Assembly: GCA_035543875.1 (NCBI GenBank)
Contig: DATKIY010000197.1
Location: 1 to 13,223, forward strand
Direction: 5' to 3'
DNA from: DATKIY01 sp035543875
GTDB taxonomy: Bacteria > Actinomycetota > Actinomycetes > JAHEKZ01
Length of the DNA: 13,223 nucleotides
Of the stretch, positions 6,700 through 13,223 are shown piece after piece. Each line of letters starts with the position of its first letter. The stretch's first letter is position 1. Both the position numbers and the translations under genes were made by a program. Below the pieces are notes generated by a model that worked only from the letters and a program-made list of their open reading frames with translations, did no database searches and was not told the DNA's origin.

Positions 6700-6756
6700 A
6701 CTTCGCACGCCCGTACCGCCTGCTCCCTCAGGGTCGGTCGGTCCCTCGGTCCGTTT

Positions 6757-6794
6757 CAGTTGTGTTCAGCAGTTGATCAGCTGTCGAGCAGTTG
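6757..6794 (+). repeat. Three CAGTTG copies upstream of rpsB
   Basis: CAGTTG occurs at 6757-6762, 6770-6775 and 6789-6794. The last two lie inside a longer match, AGCAGTTG (6768-6775 and 6787-6794), spaced 19 bases, close to two helical turns. The third copy overlaps the candidate -35 element of rpsB. Such spacing would suit a DNA-binding protein, but no matching regulator can be named. Confidence 0.3.
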
Positions 6795-6819
6795 TCGATC
6801 ATCAGATGACGAACACAAT
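6792..6819 (+). promoter_or_regulatory. Candidate sigma-70-type promoter for rpsB
   Basis: TTGTCG (6792-6797) and CACAAT (6814-6819) each match four of six bases of the -35 and -10 consensus, with a 16-base spacer. This is the best pair I found in the spacer and would give a leader of about 95 bases before the rpsB ATG. The match is weak and other promoters may exist. Confidence 0.25.
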
Positions 6820-6839
6820 CGCAACGGTGGACCGCATTC

Positions 6840-6903
6840 GGGCGTCAGGCGCCCCACGCAACCGCTAGGGGCGAGTAACCGAGTCGCGTCCAGCGTGGCG
6901 CGA
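6840..6903 (+). promoter_or_regulatory. Structured rpsB leader with competing hairpins
   Basis: GGGCG (6840-6844) can pair with CGCCC (6850-6854) around a five-base loop. The same 3' arm, extended to CGCCCC (6850-6855), can instead pair with GGGGCG (6868-6873), so the two hairpins exclude each other. A third stem, TCGCG (6884-6888) with CGCGA (6899-6903), ends two bases before the AAGGAG ribosome binding site at 6906-6911. The 8-mer GCGAGTAA appears at 6871-6878 and 6900-6907. The pairings are visible; control of translation by ribosomal protein S2 or another factor is inferred, and chance pairing in GC-rich DNA is possible. Confidence 0.3.
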
Positions 6904-6921
6904 GTAAGGAGTGCTTCGGCT

Positions 6922-7830
6922 ATGGCCGTCGTCACGATGAAGCAACTGTTGGAAAGCGGTGTCCACTTCGGACACCAGACGCGCCGATGGAACCCGAAGA
7001 TGAAGCGCTTCATCTTCACCGAGCGCAACGGCATCTACATCATCGATCTGCAGCAGTCGCTGGCATTTATTGATCGGGCGTATGAGTTTGTCAAGGAAAC
7101 GGTGGCCCATGGCGGCACCGTGATGTTCATTGGCACTAAGAAGCAGGGCCAAGAAGCTATCGCTGAGCAGGCCACGCGCGTGGGAATGCCCTATGTCAAC
7201 CAGCGCTGGCTCGGCGGAATGCTCACCAACTTCCAGACGGTGCATAAGCGGCTGCAGCGACTCAAGGAACTTGAAGAAATCAACTTCGACGATGTCGCCG
7301 GCTCGGGAGTCACGAAGAAGGAACTCCTGATCCTGCGTCGCGAAAAGGACAAGCTGTCGCGCACGCTCGGTGGTATTCGCGACATGGCGAAGATCCCAAG
7401 CGCGGTTTGGATTGTCGACACCAACAAGGAGCACATCGCAGTCGATGAGGCTCGTAAGTTGGGCATCCCTGTTGTCGCAATTCTCGACAGCAACTGCGAC
7501 CCCGACGACGTGCAGTTCCCGATTCCTGGCAACGATGACGCCATTCGTTCGGTGGCACTGCTGACTCGAGTTATTGCAGACGCTGTTGCTGAGGGTCTGG
7601 TTGCCCGTGCCGGCGCTGCTGCTGGCGACGAGAAGCCAGCAGGAGCAGAGCCTGGGGCAGATGAACCGCTTGCTGAGTGGGAACGAGAGCTACTCGGCGG
7701 CCAGGCAGAGGCACCGACGACCGCAAGCACGTCAGCAGACGCGGCCACGACCAGCGGAACCAGCGAGCAGGTCGCAACTGCGACGCCTACTGACACACCA
7801 GCGGCTGACCCGGAAGCTCCAACGGCCTGA
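6922..7830 (+). CDS. rpsB: 30S ribosomal protein S2
   Basis: Ribosomal protein S2 of the small subunit, 302 residues. The conserved core spans about 1-230: MKQLLESGVHFGHQTRRWNP, FIFTERNGIYIIDL, FIGTKKQGQEAI, RWLGGMLTN and the C-terminal NCDPDDVQFPIPGNDDAIRS are textbook S2 blocks. Residues ~231-302 are an Ala/Thr/Glu-rich, probably disordered acidic tail, making the protein about 60 residues longer than the E. coli one (241); such tails are common in actinobacteria. ATG 6922 is chosen for AAGGAG at 6906-6911 and for the conserved N-terminus; the in-frame start at 6697 would add 75 residues without S2 similarity. It is the first gene of the rpsB-tsf-pyrH-frr-cdsA run, preceded by a structured leader. 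Confidence 0.98.
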   Translation: MAVVTMKQLLESGVHFGHQTRRWNPKMKRFIFTERNGIYIIDLQQSLAFIDRAYEFVKETVAHGGTVMFIGTKKQGQEAIAEQATRVGMPYVNQRWLGGMLTNFQTVHKRLQRLKELEEINFDDVAGSGVTKKELLILRREKDKLSRTLGGIRDMAKIPSAVWIVDTNKEHIAVDEARKLGIPVVAILDSNCDPDDVQFPIPGNDDAIRSVALLTRVIADAVAEGLVARAGAAAGDEKPAGAEPGADEPLAEWERELLGGQAEAPTTASTSADAATTSGTSEQVATATPTDTPAADPEAPTA

Positions 7831-7876
7831 TTTCGACCTGACACCAAGCTGACAATCTGGAAGGACCACGCACATC

Positions 7877-8728
7877 ATGGCGAACTTTGCCGCCGCCGAT
7901 GTCAAGAAGCTTCGCGACGCCACAGGCGCCGGAATGATGGACAGCAAGCGCGCGCTTGAGGAAGCTGACGGCGACTTTGACAAGGCTGTTGAGCTGTTGC
8001 GCATCAAGGGCGCCAAGAGTCTGGGAAAGCGGGCCGAGCGGACCGCCGGCAACGGGCTAGTTGCATCTGTCGATGGCGCCATGATCGAGCTCAACTGCGA
8101 GACCGATTTTGTCGCGAAGAACGACCAGTTTCAGGTGCTGGCGCAGGACATCGCGACGGCTGCGGCGAAGGCTCGACCGGCCGATCGTGACGCACTAGCG
8201 GCGTTGCAGCTGCCAGATGGTCAGTCGGTGCAGGCTGGAATTGATGCGCTCGCTGCCGTCATTGGCGAGAAGCTGCTCCTCGGTCGGGTGGCGGTTTTCG
8301 ATGGCCCCACGACGGTCTACCTCCACCGGCGCTCCAGTGACCTGCCTCCGCAGGTCGGCGTGCTGGTTGCCTACAGCAGCACTTCTACCGACGCCGATGC
8401 TAGTCCCGTTGACTCAGCAGAGGCAGCCGCAAGGGCCACCGCAATGCAGATCGCGGCCATGCGTCCGCAGTACGTCAGTCGTGATGACGTTCCACCAGAC
8501 ATCGTCGACAACGAGCGACGCATTGCTGAGGCAACGGCTCGCGAAGAGGGGAAGCCAGAGGCGGCGCTTACCAAAATTGTCGATGGTCGAGTGACCGGTT
8601 TCTTCAAGCAAGTCGCCCTGCTTGAGCAGTCGAGCGTGCAGGATCAAAAGAAGACGGTTCAACAGGCGTTGGCCGAGGCGGCCATCAGCGTGCGTGGCTT
8701 TGCTCGATTCGAGGTTGGCGAGGCGTAG
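7877..8728 (+). CDS. tsf: Translation elongation factor Ts
   Basis: EF-Ts is the guanine nucleotide exchange factor that recharges EF-Tu with GTP. It is 283 residues long, close to the E. coli protein. The N-terminal UBA-like domain is clear (DVKKLRDATGAGMMDSKRAL, residues 8-27), followed by the signature ELNCETDFVAKN (71-82), whose T-D-F-V inserts into the EF-Tu nucleotide pocket. The core domain repeats and the C-terminal GFARFEVGEA are typical. Loops around residues 172-187 are rich in Ser, Asp and Ala. ATG 7877 has GGAAGGA at 7859-7865. The gap to rpsB is 46 bases with no obvious terminator, so the two genes are probably co-transcribed, as in most bacteria. Confidence 0.98.
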   Translation: MANFAAADVKKLRDATGAGMMDSKRALEEADGDFDKAVELLRIKGAKSLGKRAERTAGNGLVASVDGAMIELNCETDFVAKNDQFQVLAQDIATAAAKARPADRDALAALQLPDGQSVQAGIDALAAVIGEKLLLGRVAVFDGPTTVYLHRRSSDLPPQVGVLVAYSSTSTDADASPVDSAEAAARATAMQIAAMRPQYVSRDDVPPDIVDNERRIAEATAREEGKPEAALTKIVDGRVTGFFKQVALLEQSSVQDQKKTVQQALAEAAISVRGFARFEVGEA

Positions 8729-8780
8729 GGCACACTTCCGGTGGCGTAGGCCATGCGAACCAGACGAAGGAGCGGGCGCT

Positions 8781-9572
8781 GTGGCACCAGGCACGATGAA
8801 ACCTGGCACTGCGACACGGGACTCTGCGGGTAAGGGCTCGGTGCCGCAACCAGCTCCCGGCAGCTATGCCAGGGTCCTGCTGAAGCTGTCGGGGGAGGCG
8901 TTCGCAGGCAGTGGTGGCCTCGGCGTTGACCCAGATGTCGTCGGAACGATCGCACGCCAGATCGGTGAGGTCGTGGCGTCCGGCACCCAGGTCGCTGTGG
9001 TCATTGGTGGCGGGAACTACTTCCGTGGCGCCGAGTTGTCGCAGCGCGGGATGGACAGATCGCGCGCCGACTACATGGGCATGCTTGGGACTGTCATGAA
9101 CTGCCTTGCGCTGCAGGACTTCCTCGAGAAGCAGGGCGTAGAAACCAGGGTGCAGACGGCCATCACCATGGGGCAGGTCGCTGAGCCCTACGTCCCGCGA
9201 CGAGCGATCCGACACCTTGAGAAGGGTCGCGTGGTTATTTTTGGTGCAGGACTCGGCGCTCCTTACTTCTCTACTGACACCACCGCCGCCCAACGCGCGC
9301 TTGAGGTGTCAGCCGACGTTGTCTTGATGGCCAAGAGCGTTGACGGCGTCTACGACGACGACCCGAAAACCAATCCGAGTGCGGTCAGATTCGACCGGGT
9401 GAGCTTCGACGAGGCACTGACTCGCGGCCTGAAAGTGGCCGACGCCACCGCATTCAGTCTTTGCCGCGACAACGATTTGCCGATCATCGTGTTCGACCTG
9501 CTCAGGGAGGGCAACATCGGCCGGGCAGTTCGAGGTGAGAAGATCGGGACGCTCGTTTCTCACGAGGCGTAG
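8781..9572 (+). CDS. pyrH: Uridylate (UMP) kinase
   Basis: UMP kinase phosphorylates UMP to UDP with ATP in pyrimidine nucleotide synthesis; the bacterial enzyme is a hexamer of the amino-acid-kinase fold. The core shows RVLLKLSGEAFAG (31-43), VVIGGGNYFRG (73-83), the UMP-contacting region RADYMGMLGTVMN (95-107), TDTTAAQRA (165-173) and AKSVDGVYDDDP (184-195). GTG 8781 is preferred because GAAGGAG ends 8 bases upstream (AAGGAG 8767-8772); ATG 8796 is an alternative with a poorer site. With 263 residues it is about 20 longer than usual, the excess being a Gly/Pro/Thr-rich N-terminus before residue 29. The upstream in-frame start at 8622 overlaps tsf and is rejected. It follows tsf by 52 bases. 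Confidence 0.97.
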   Translation: MAPGTMKPGTATRDSAGKGSVPQPAPGSYARVLLKLSGEAFAGSGGLGVDPDVVGTIARQIGEVVASGTQVAVVIGGGNYFRGAELSQRGMDRSRADYMGMLGTVMNCLALQDFLEKQGVETRVQTAITMGQVAEPYVPRRAIRHLEKGRVVIFGAGLGAPYFSTDTTAAQRALEVSADVVLMAKSVDGVYDDDPKTNPSAVRFDRVSFDEALTRGLKVADATAFSLCRDNDLPIIVFDLLREGNIGRAVRGEKIGTLVSHEA

Positions 9573-9610
9573 GCGCTTTACTGACACTGGACCTATTGGG
9601 GAGAGCGACT

Positions 9611-10168
9611 GTGATCGCTGAGACACTTCGTGACGCCGAGAACAAGATGGGCAAGGCCGTGGCGGTTGCCAAGGAAGACTTCGCGTCGATCCGCACCGGT
9701 CGGGCCAATCCGGCCATGTTCAACAAGATTCTGGCCGACTACTACGGCTCGCCAACCCCGGTCAACCAGTTGGCTTCGTTTCACTCACCCGAACCGTCGT
9801 TGATGGTGGTCACCCCGTTCGACAAGGGCGCGCTGGCGGGCATCGAAAAGGCAATTCGTGATTCAGACCTTGGCGTCAATCCCGTCGATGACGGCACGGT
9901 TATCCGTATCGCGTTCCCACCGCTTACTGAAGAGCGGCGCAAAGAGTTCATCAAAGTCGCCAAGGCCAAGGCCGAAGACGCACGTGTTTCGCTGCGCAAC
10001 ATTCGTCGACATGCCAAAGATGAGCTCGACCGCCTCCAAAAAGATGGCGACGCAGGTGAAGACGATGTGCGGCGAGCGGAGAAGCAGCTCGACGACGTCA
10101 CACACAAGTTCACGGCACAGGTTGACGACTTGCTCAAGCACAAGGAGTCAGAGCTGCTTGAGGTATAG
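9611..10168 (+). CDS. frr: Ribosome recycling factor
   Basis: RRF splits the post-termination ribosome together with EF-G so that subunits can start a new round. The 185-residue length equals the family standard. The conserved SIRTGRANPAMF block (27-38) lies in the first long helix, followed by the second beta domain (PSLMVVTPFDKGALAGIEKAI) and the charged C-terminal helices (KAKAEDARVSLRNIRR). GTG 9611 is chosen because GGGGAG at 9598-9603 lies 7 bases upstream and it yields exactly the usual length; TTG 9596 would start before that site. The 38-base gap from pyrH and 9-base gap to cdsA support a single transcript. Confidence 0.98.
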   Translation: MIAETLRDAENKMGKAVAVAKEDFASIRTGRANPAMFNKILADYYGSPTPVNQLASFHSPEPSLMVVTPFDKGALAGIEKAIRDSDLGVNPVDDGTVIRIAFPPLTEERRKEFIKVAKAKAEDARVSLRNIRRHAKDELDRLQKDGDAGEDDVRRAEKQLDDVTHKFTAQVDDLLKHKESELLEV

Positions 10169-10177
10169 GCAGTAACC

Positions 10178-11014
10178 ATGGCGACGCTCAACGTGGGGTC
10201 GGCTGGTGGCAAGGCTGGTCGCAACCTACCCGTCGCTGTGACTGTTGGCGTTCTTCTGGCTGCCCTGGTGCTGGGAACGCTCTACACCGTCCAAGAGTTT
10301 TTTGTTGCTCTGGTGATTCTGGCGCTGGCTGTTGCCGCGTACGAAGTTTGTACTGCGTTACGGATGCAAGACATTCACGTGCCGTTGATCCCGCTCGTCG
10401 CGGGGGCGACGTTCATGTTGATTGCCGCGTATGCGGACGGCACCGACGCTTTGGCTGTCGCATTTGGCGTGACGGTGGTAGCCGTCGCCGCCTCTCGAAT
10501 GGCTATGCCCGCTGAGCACTCGCTGTTCCGGGATCTGGCTGTTGGTACCTACGTCGTCGTGTACCTGCCGTTGCTGGCCGCGTTTGCAATGGTGATGCTG
10601 TCGCAGGCCAACGGACCAGACCGGCTAGTGGTCTTTATCTTGGCCGTCGTCCTGAGTGACACGGGGGGATATGCAGCCGGTGTCTTGTTTGGAAAACATA
10701 AGTTGGCCCCACGTGTTAGCCCTGCGAAGTCTTGGGAAGGGCTAGGGGGTTCCGTCGGCTTTGCAACCATCGGAACCGCCGTGGCGCTGCCGCTGCTGCT
10801 CGGTGGTCATTGGTGGCAGGGGGCACTCATCGGTGCCGCCGCCACGATCACGGCGACCGTCGGAGACTTAGGAGAGTCGCTGCTCAAGCGCGACCTGGGT
10901 ATCAAAGACATGGGACACCTGCTCCCCGAGCACGGCGGTGTGATGGACCGGCTCGATTCACTGCTTCCGACGGCTCCGGTCGTCGCCCTGCTGTTGCTTG
11001 CCACCCTGGGATGA
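10178..11014 (+). CDS. cdsA: Phosphatidate cytidylyltransferase (CDP-diacylglycerol synthase)
   Basis: CdsA makes CDP-diacylglycerol from phosphatidic acid and CTP, the branch point for phospholipid synthesis, in the inner membrane. The 278-residue protein is strongly hydrophobic with roughly eight predicted membrane segments (for example ~19-36, 39-56, 68-85, 89-106, 121-141, 150-170, 191-210, 214-230). The active-site region SDTGGYAAG (160-168) and the C-terminal family signature are present: LLKRDLGIKD (235-244) followed by LLPEHGGVMDRLDS (248-261), including the metal-binding Asp residues. ATG 10178 lies 9 bases after frr; the ribosome binding site is weak, and coupling to frr translation is possible. 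Placement after frr is common across bacteria. Confidence 0.96.
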   Translation: MATLNVGSAGGKAGRNLPVAVTVGVLLAALVLGTLYTVQEFFVALVILALAVAAYEVCTALRMQDIHVPLIPLVAGATFMLIAAYADGTDALAVAFGVTVVAVAASRMAMPAEHSLFRDLAVGTYVVVYLPLLAAFAMVMLSQANGPDRLVVFILAVVLSDTGGYAAGVLFGKHKLAPRVSPAKSWEGLGGSVGFATIGTAVALPLLLGGHWWQGALIGAAATITATVGDLGESLLKRDLGIKDMGHLLPEHGGVMDRLDSLLPTAPVVALLLLATLG

Positions 11015-11042
11015 GGGTGGCTCTGGCGCGGGGCTTGCCTGA

Positions 11043-11055
11043 GGCGGTTGCCGCC
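11043..11055 (+). terminator. Small GC hairpin after cdsA (weak terminator candidate)
   Basis: GGCGG (11043-11047) and CCGCC (11051-11055) pair around a TTG loop, 28 bases after the cdsA stop. There is no T-run behind it, so at best it is a weak terminator or pause site between the rpsB-cdsA run and the TetR gene. The 84-base gap otherwise shows nothing convincing. Confidence 0.2.
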
Positions 11056-11098
11056 GTGCCTTAGTGAGCGAGAACCCCTGGTAGGGCAGGATGCGGGC

Positions 11099-11722
11099 AT
11101 GACATTGGCGGCCAAAGCACCCGAGGAGCGCCGGCGTCGGATCCTGCAGGCGTCAATCGAGGTGTTGCGCGCGAGAGGTTTCTCGGGCACCCGCGTCGCA
11201 GACATCGCGGCTGCGGCTGGTACAAGTCCGGCCCTTGTGCTGTACCACTTCAGCAGTCTGAGCGACGTGCTGGTGGCCGCACTTAAGTCGCTGGACGAGC
11301 AGTACTACGCGGATCTCGCTGCGCTGTCTGCCGCCGACCCGCGTGACCGGATCGTCCAGATGGGAGCCCTTGCTGCCGAGGGCGGACCGGCGTTCGGTGA
11401 CTGGCAGCTGTGGCTGGAGGTCTGGGTTAAGGCCCGTCACGATGAAAGAATCCACGAGTTGCGTCGTGCCATGGACCAGAGGTGGCGCAAGGAGCTCGCC
11501 ACCATCATCAGCGCCGGTGTGGACAAAGGGGTGCTGTCGACGAATACTCCCGATGCCGCGGTGCTGCGACTGTCGGCCCTAATGGACGGGCTGGCGGTCC
11601 AGGTGGTGCTCGATGAGCCGGAGCTAACGCCGCAACAAATGCTCGAGCTGTGGCTCGAAGGCGCAGCACTCGAACTCGGTGCCTCGTCCGACGATCTGCT
11701 GAACCGTGTCCGATCGGTCTGA
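11099..11722 (+). CDS. TetR-family transcriptional regulator
   Basis: A 207-residue one-component regulator. The N-terminal DNA-binding domain (about residues 8-60) has the classic TetR layout: RRRRILQASIEVLRARGFSG, TRVADIAAAAGTSPALVLYHF as the helix-turn-helix, then SLSDVLVAALKSLDEQYY. The C-terminal ligand-binding domain (WQLWLEVWVKARHDERIHEL, ELATIISAGVDKGVLS, LRLSALMDGLAVQVVLDEP) resembles the BetI-like C-terminal family; the ligand cannot be told. ATG 11099 is chosen because of the AGGGCAGGA site at 11083-11091 and the shared N-terminus of the family; an in-frame start at 11048 is possible but unsupported. The 3' end overlaps rlmN by 17 bases. TetR proteins often repress themselves and neighbours, so it may affect rlmN expression, but no clear palindromic operator was found upstream. 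Confidence 0.92.
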   Translation: MTLAAKAPEERRRRILQASIEVLRARGFSGTRVADIAAAAGTSPALVLYHFSSLSDVLVAALKSLDEQYYADLAALSAADPRDRIVQMGALAAEGGPAFGDWQLWLEVWVKARHDERIHELRRAMDQRWRKELATIISAGVDKGVLSTNTPDAAVLRLSALMDGLAVQVVLDEPELTPQQMLELWLEGAALELGASSDDLLNRVRSV

Positions 11723-12827
11723 CGTGCCCAAGCCCGGCGAGCTCGTTTTTGCAGCCCCGCGACGTTCGAAACCGCCGAAACACCTCGCCGACCTGGACGT
11801 CCTCGCTCGCAAAGAAGCGGTCGAGCAGCTGGGCGAGACCGCGTTTCGAGCCGACCAGTTGTCGCGGCACTACTTCGAGCGGTTCGAGTCCGATTCAGCT
11901 GCCATGACTGACCTACCGAGTGCTTCGCGTGAAGAGCTGGTCGGCGCCCTGCTTCCGCCGTTGCTGGAGCCAGTGCGACAACTCACCTGCGACGCGGGCA
12001 CAACCGTGAAAACTTTGTGGCGTTTGTTCGACGGCGCATTGGTCGAAAGTGTGCTGATGCGATACCCGAGCCGCGTCACCCTGTGTGTGTCATCGCAGGC
12101 GGGCTGTGGCATGAACTGCCCCTTCTGCGCGACTGGCCAGGCCGGTCTCACGCGAAACATGTCGACGGCAGAGATCGTCGATCAGGTGGTCGCTGGCGCG
12201 CGCTCGCTGAGCAAAGGTGAGATTGCCGGTGGCGACGGGCGGATCTCAAACGTCGTGTTCATGGGAATGGGCGAGCCATTAGCTAACTACAACGCGGTGA
12301 TAGGCGCAGTTCGTAGGCTCACTGATCCGTCACCAGCCGGAATGGGGATTTCGCAGCGGGGCATCACCGTGTCCACGGTCGGGTTGTTGCCGGCGATGAA
12401 GCGCCTGACGCAGGAGGAGCTCAACGTCACTCTTGCGGTGTCACTCCACGCTCCCGATGACGAGCTACGTAACACGCTGGTTCCGGTGAACACGCGCTGG
12501 CCGATTGCTGAGGTGCTTTCATCAGCATGGGACTACGCGCGTATCACCGGTCGGCGTGTATCGATCGAGTACGCGTTGATTCGCGATGTCAACGACCAAG
12601 CATGGCGGGCTCATCTGCTTGGGTCACTGTTGAAGGGACAGCTGGCCCACGTCAACCTCATTCCGCTGAACCCAACGCCAGGCTCAAAGTGGACGGCGTC
12701 GCGACCGGAGGATGAGCGGGAGTTTGTTCGACGGATCGAGGCACACGGGGTTCCCGTGACAGTGCGAGACACGCGCGGTCGCGAGATTGACGGAGCATGC
12801 GGGCAGCTCGCAGCGATTAACGATTGA
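11706..12827 (+). CDS. rlmN: Dual-specificity 23S rRNA (A2503)/tRNA (A37) C2-methyltransferase RlmN
   Basis: A radical SAM enzyme that methylates carbon 2 of A2503 in 23S rRNA and A37 of some tRNAs, aiding translational accuracy. The 373-residue length fits. The iron-sulfur cluster motif C-x3-C-x2-C is at C134, C138 and C141 in AGCGMNCPFCATG. C127 (CVSSQ) matches a further conserved Cys, and C365 in IDGACGQLA is the methyl-carrying cysteine. The SAM-binding VVFMGMGEPLANY (183-195), VSTVGLLP and LAVSLHAPDDELR blocks are all standard. GTG 11706 overlaps the TetR gene by 17 bases; GTG 11724 is an alternative that removes six residues and the overlap, and neither has a clear ribosome binding site. 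Translation is likely coupled to the TetR gene. Confidence 0.97.
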   Translation: MSDRSDVPKPGELVFAAPRRSKPPKHLADLDVLARKEAVEQLGETAFRADQLSRHYFERFESDSAAMTDLPSASREELVGALLPPLLEPVRQLTCDAGTTVKTLWRLFDGALVESVLMRYPSRVTLCVSSQAGCGMNCPFCATGQAGLTRNMSTAEIVDQVVAGARSLSKGEIAGGDGRISNVVFMGMGEPLANYNAVIGAVRRLTDPSPAGMGISQRGITVSTVGLLPAMKRLTQEELNVTLAVSLHAPDDELRNTLVPVNTRWPIAEVLSSAWDYARITGRRVSIEYALIRDVNDQAWRAHLLGSLLKGQLAHVNLIPLNPTPGSKWTASRPEDEREFVRRIEAHGVPVTVRDTRGREIDGACGQLAAIND

Positions 12828-12859
12828 ATGGCAGTTGGCGACTAACGGACTGGTGATGG

Positions 12860-13223
12860 ATGCCTACGCAGAGCGGTAAGCGAGAGTTGAGCGACCTACC
12901 TCCGCGCGAGATGAGGCATGCCATTGCGTGGTCGTCATTTCGGACCATCGTCGCGGTCGTTGGAATCATCGGCGCGTATGCAGTGATGCCGCTCGGTGTT
13001 GACGACATCAAGGCGCAAGGCGTACTTTTCGCGATCGTCGGTCTGGGCCTGTTCGTCTGGGTGTTCATTCGGCAGCTACGCAAGATCCAAGACGCCGACT
13101 TTCCTGTCCTTCGCGCAGCCCAGGCATTGGTGCTGGTTGTGTCGCTGTTCCTGACGATCTTCGCGGCGGCGTCGGTGGCGCTGGAGACGTCAACGCCGGG
13201 TTCCTTCAATGAGGGCCTCACGC
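12860..13223 (+). CDS. Membrane protein, probable two-helix potassium channel (3' truncated by window edge)
   Basis: The frame opens at ATG 12860, directly after an in-frame TGA at 12854, and stays open to the window end (121 codons). The first ~25 residues are polar and cytoplasmic-like (MPTQSGKRELSDLPP). Three hydrophobic stretches follow: ~28-45 (TIVAVVGIIGAYAVM), ~55-70 (VLFAIVGLGLFVWVFI) and ~86-107 (AAQALVLVVSLFLTIFAAAS). After the third comes ALETSTPGSFNEGLT, which in actinobacterial small K+ channels is the outer segment just before the pore helix and selectivity filter (TVGFGD-like). The filter itself would lie beyond the edge, so the channel call is inference. It starts 33 bases after the rlmN stop; the ribosome binding site is poor. 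Confidence 0.65.
   Translation, partial: MPTQSGKRELSDLPPREMRHAIAWSSFRTIVAVVGIIGAYAVMPLGVDDIKAQGVLFAIVGLGLFVWVFIRQLRKIQDADFPVLRAAQALVLVVSLFLTIFAAASVALETSTPGSFNEGLT

Larger units (their letters stand above)
6526..6921. other. Divergent spacer between the M23 gene and rpsB
   Basis: This 396-base stretch has no credible gene; the open frames in it are extensions of the flanking genes or show no recognisable protein. It should hold the promoters of both the M23 gene (- strand) and the rpsB-tsf-pyrH-frr-cdsA run (+ strand). Visible structures are a UUCG-loop hairpin (6684-6699), three CAGTTG copies (6757-6794), a weak sigma-70-like promoter candidate (6792-6819), and a GC-rich rpsB leader with competing hairpins (6840-6903). 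Confidence 0.7.

Noticed and set aside
6526..6700. A c-di-AMP (ydaO-type) riboswitch before the M23 gene
   Set aside because: Such riboswitches precede some actinobacterial cell-wall hydrolase genes, but I could not match the conserved core elements on the - strand here.
6526..6708. A 61-residue N-terminal extension of the M23 protein starting at 6708
   Set aside because: It would bury the signal peptide, and the ATG at 6525 has a well-spaced GGAAGG site.
6697..6921. A 75-residue N-terminal extension of ribosomal protein S2
   Set aside because: The conserved S2 start MAVVTMKQLLESG at 6922 has its own AAGGAG site and the extension has no S2 similarity.
7191..7847. A 218-codon open frame on the - strand
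   Set aside because: It is antisense to rpsB, which is certain, and consists of Ser/Ala-rich sequence mirrored from the rpsB tail.
11091..11102. A three-codon mini-ORF (ATG CGG GCA TGA) overlapping the TetR start
   Set aside because: Its ATG directly abuts the purine-rich site, too close for normal initiation; probably chance.
12817..13221. A 134-codon open frame on the - strand at the right edge
   Set aside because: It is antisense to the membrane protein gene, whose hydrophobic pattern and channel-like motif are far more convincing.

Overview
This is a chromosomal housekeeping window from a high-GC Gram-positive bacterium (Actinomycetota). Three things point there: GC-rich codon use with several GTG starts, a WhiG/FliA-type sigma factor beside rpsB, and the order rnhB, DUF2469, yraN, comM, dprA, xerC, whiG, M23 peptidase, rpsB, tsf, pyrH, frr, cdsA, rlmN, which is characteristic of Streptomyces-related actinobacteria. 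I see no insertion sequence, prophage, CRISPR array, tRNA or rRNA gene. The genus cannot be told from this sequence alone.

Left part (1-4826, all + strand): the 3' end of rnhB overlaps a DUF2469 gene by 4 bases. After a 113-base gap comes a DNA-processing cluster: yraN (nuclease-fold protein), comM (AAA+ helicase), dprA (RecA loader) and a XerC-like tyrosine recombinase. Most junctions overlap (4 bases yraN/comM, 13 bases comM/dprA), so this looks like one translationally coupled operon. A hairpin covers both the ribosome binding site and the start codon of yraN.

Middle (4801-6921): whiG begins inside the end of xerC (26-base overlap) and carries about 98 extra N-terminal residues rich in Ala and Lys. 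A secreted M23-family protein lies on the - strand and converges on whiG. Its frame has no stop where the family usually ends and runs 204 bases antisense into the sigma region 4 codons of whiG. A 396-base divergent spacer follows, with a UUCG-loop hairpin, a triple CAGTTG repeat and a GC-rich rpsB leader with competing hairpins.

Right part (6922-13223, + strand): rpsB-tsf-pyrH-frr-cdsA form the classic run for ribosomal protein S2, elongation factor Ts, UMP kinase, ribosome recycling factor and CDP-diacylglycerol synthase. A TetR-family regulator follows, overlapping rlmN (23S rRNA/tRNA adenine C2 methyltransferase) by 17 bases. Last is the 5' part of a membrane protein, probably a two-helix potassium channel, cut by the window edge.

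I did not find a clearly new multi-gene system. The items most worth a second look are the basic tail on the sigma factor, the antisense overlap of the M23 gene with whiG, and the structured leaders of yraN and rpsB.
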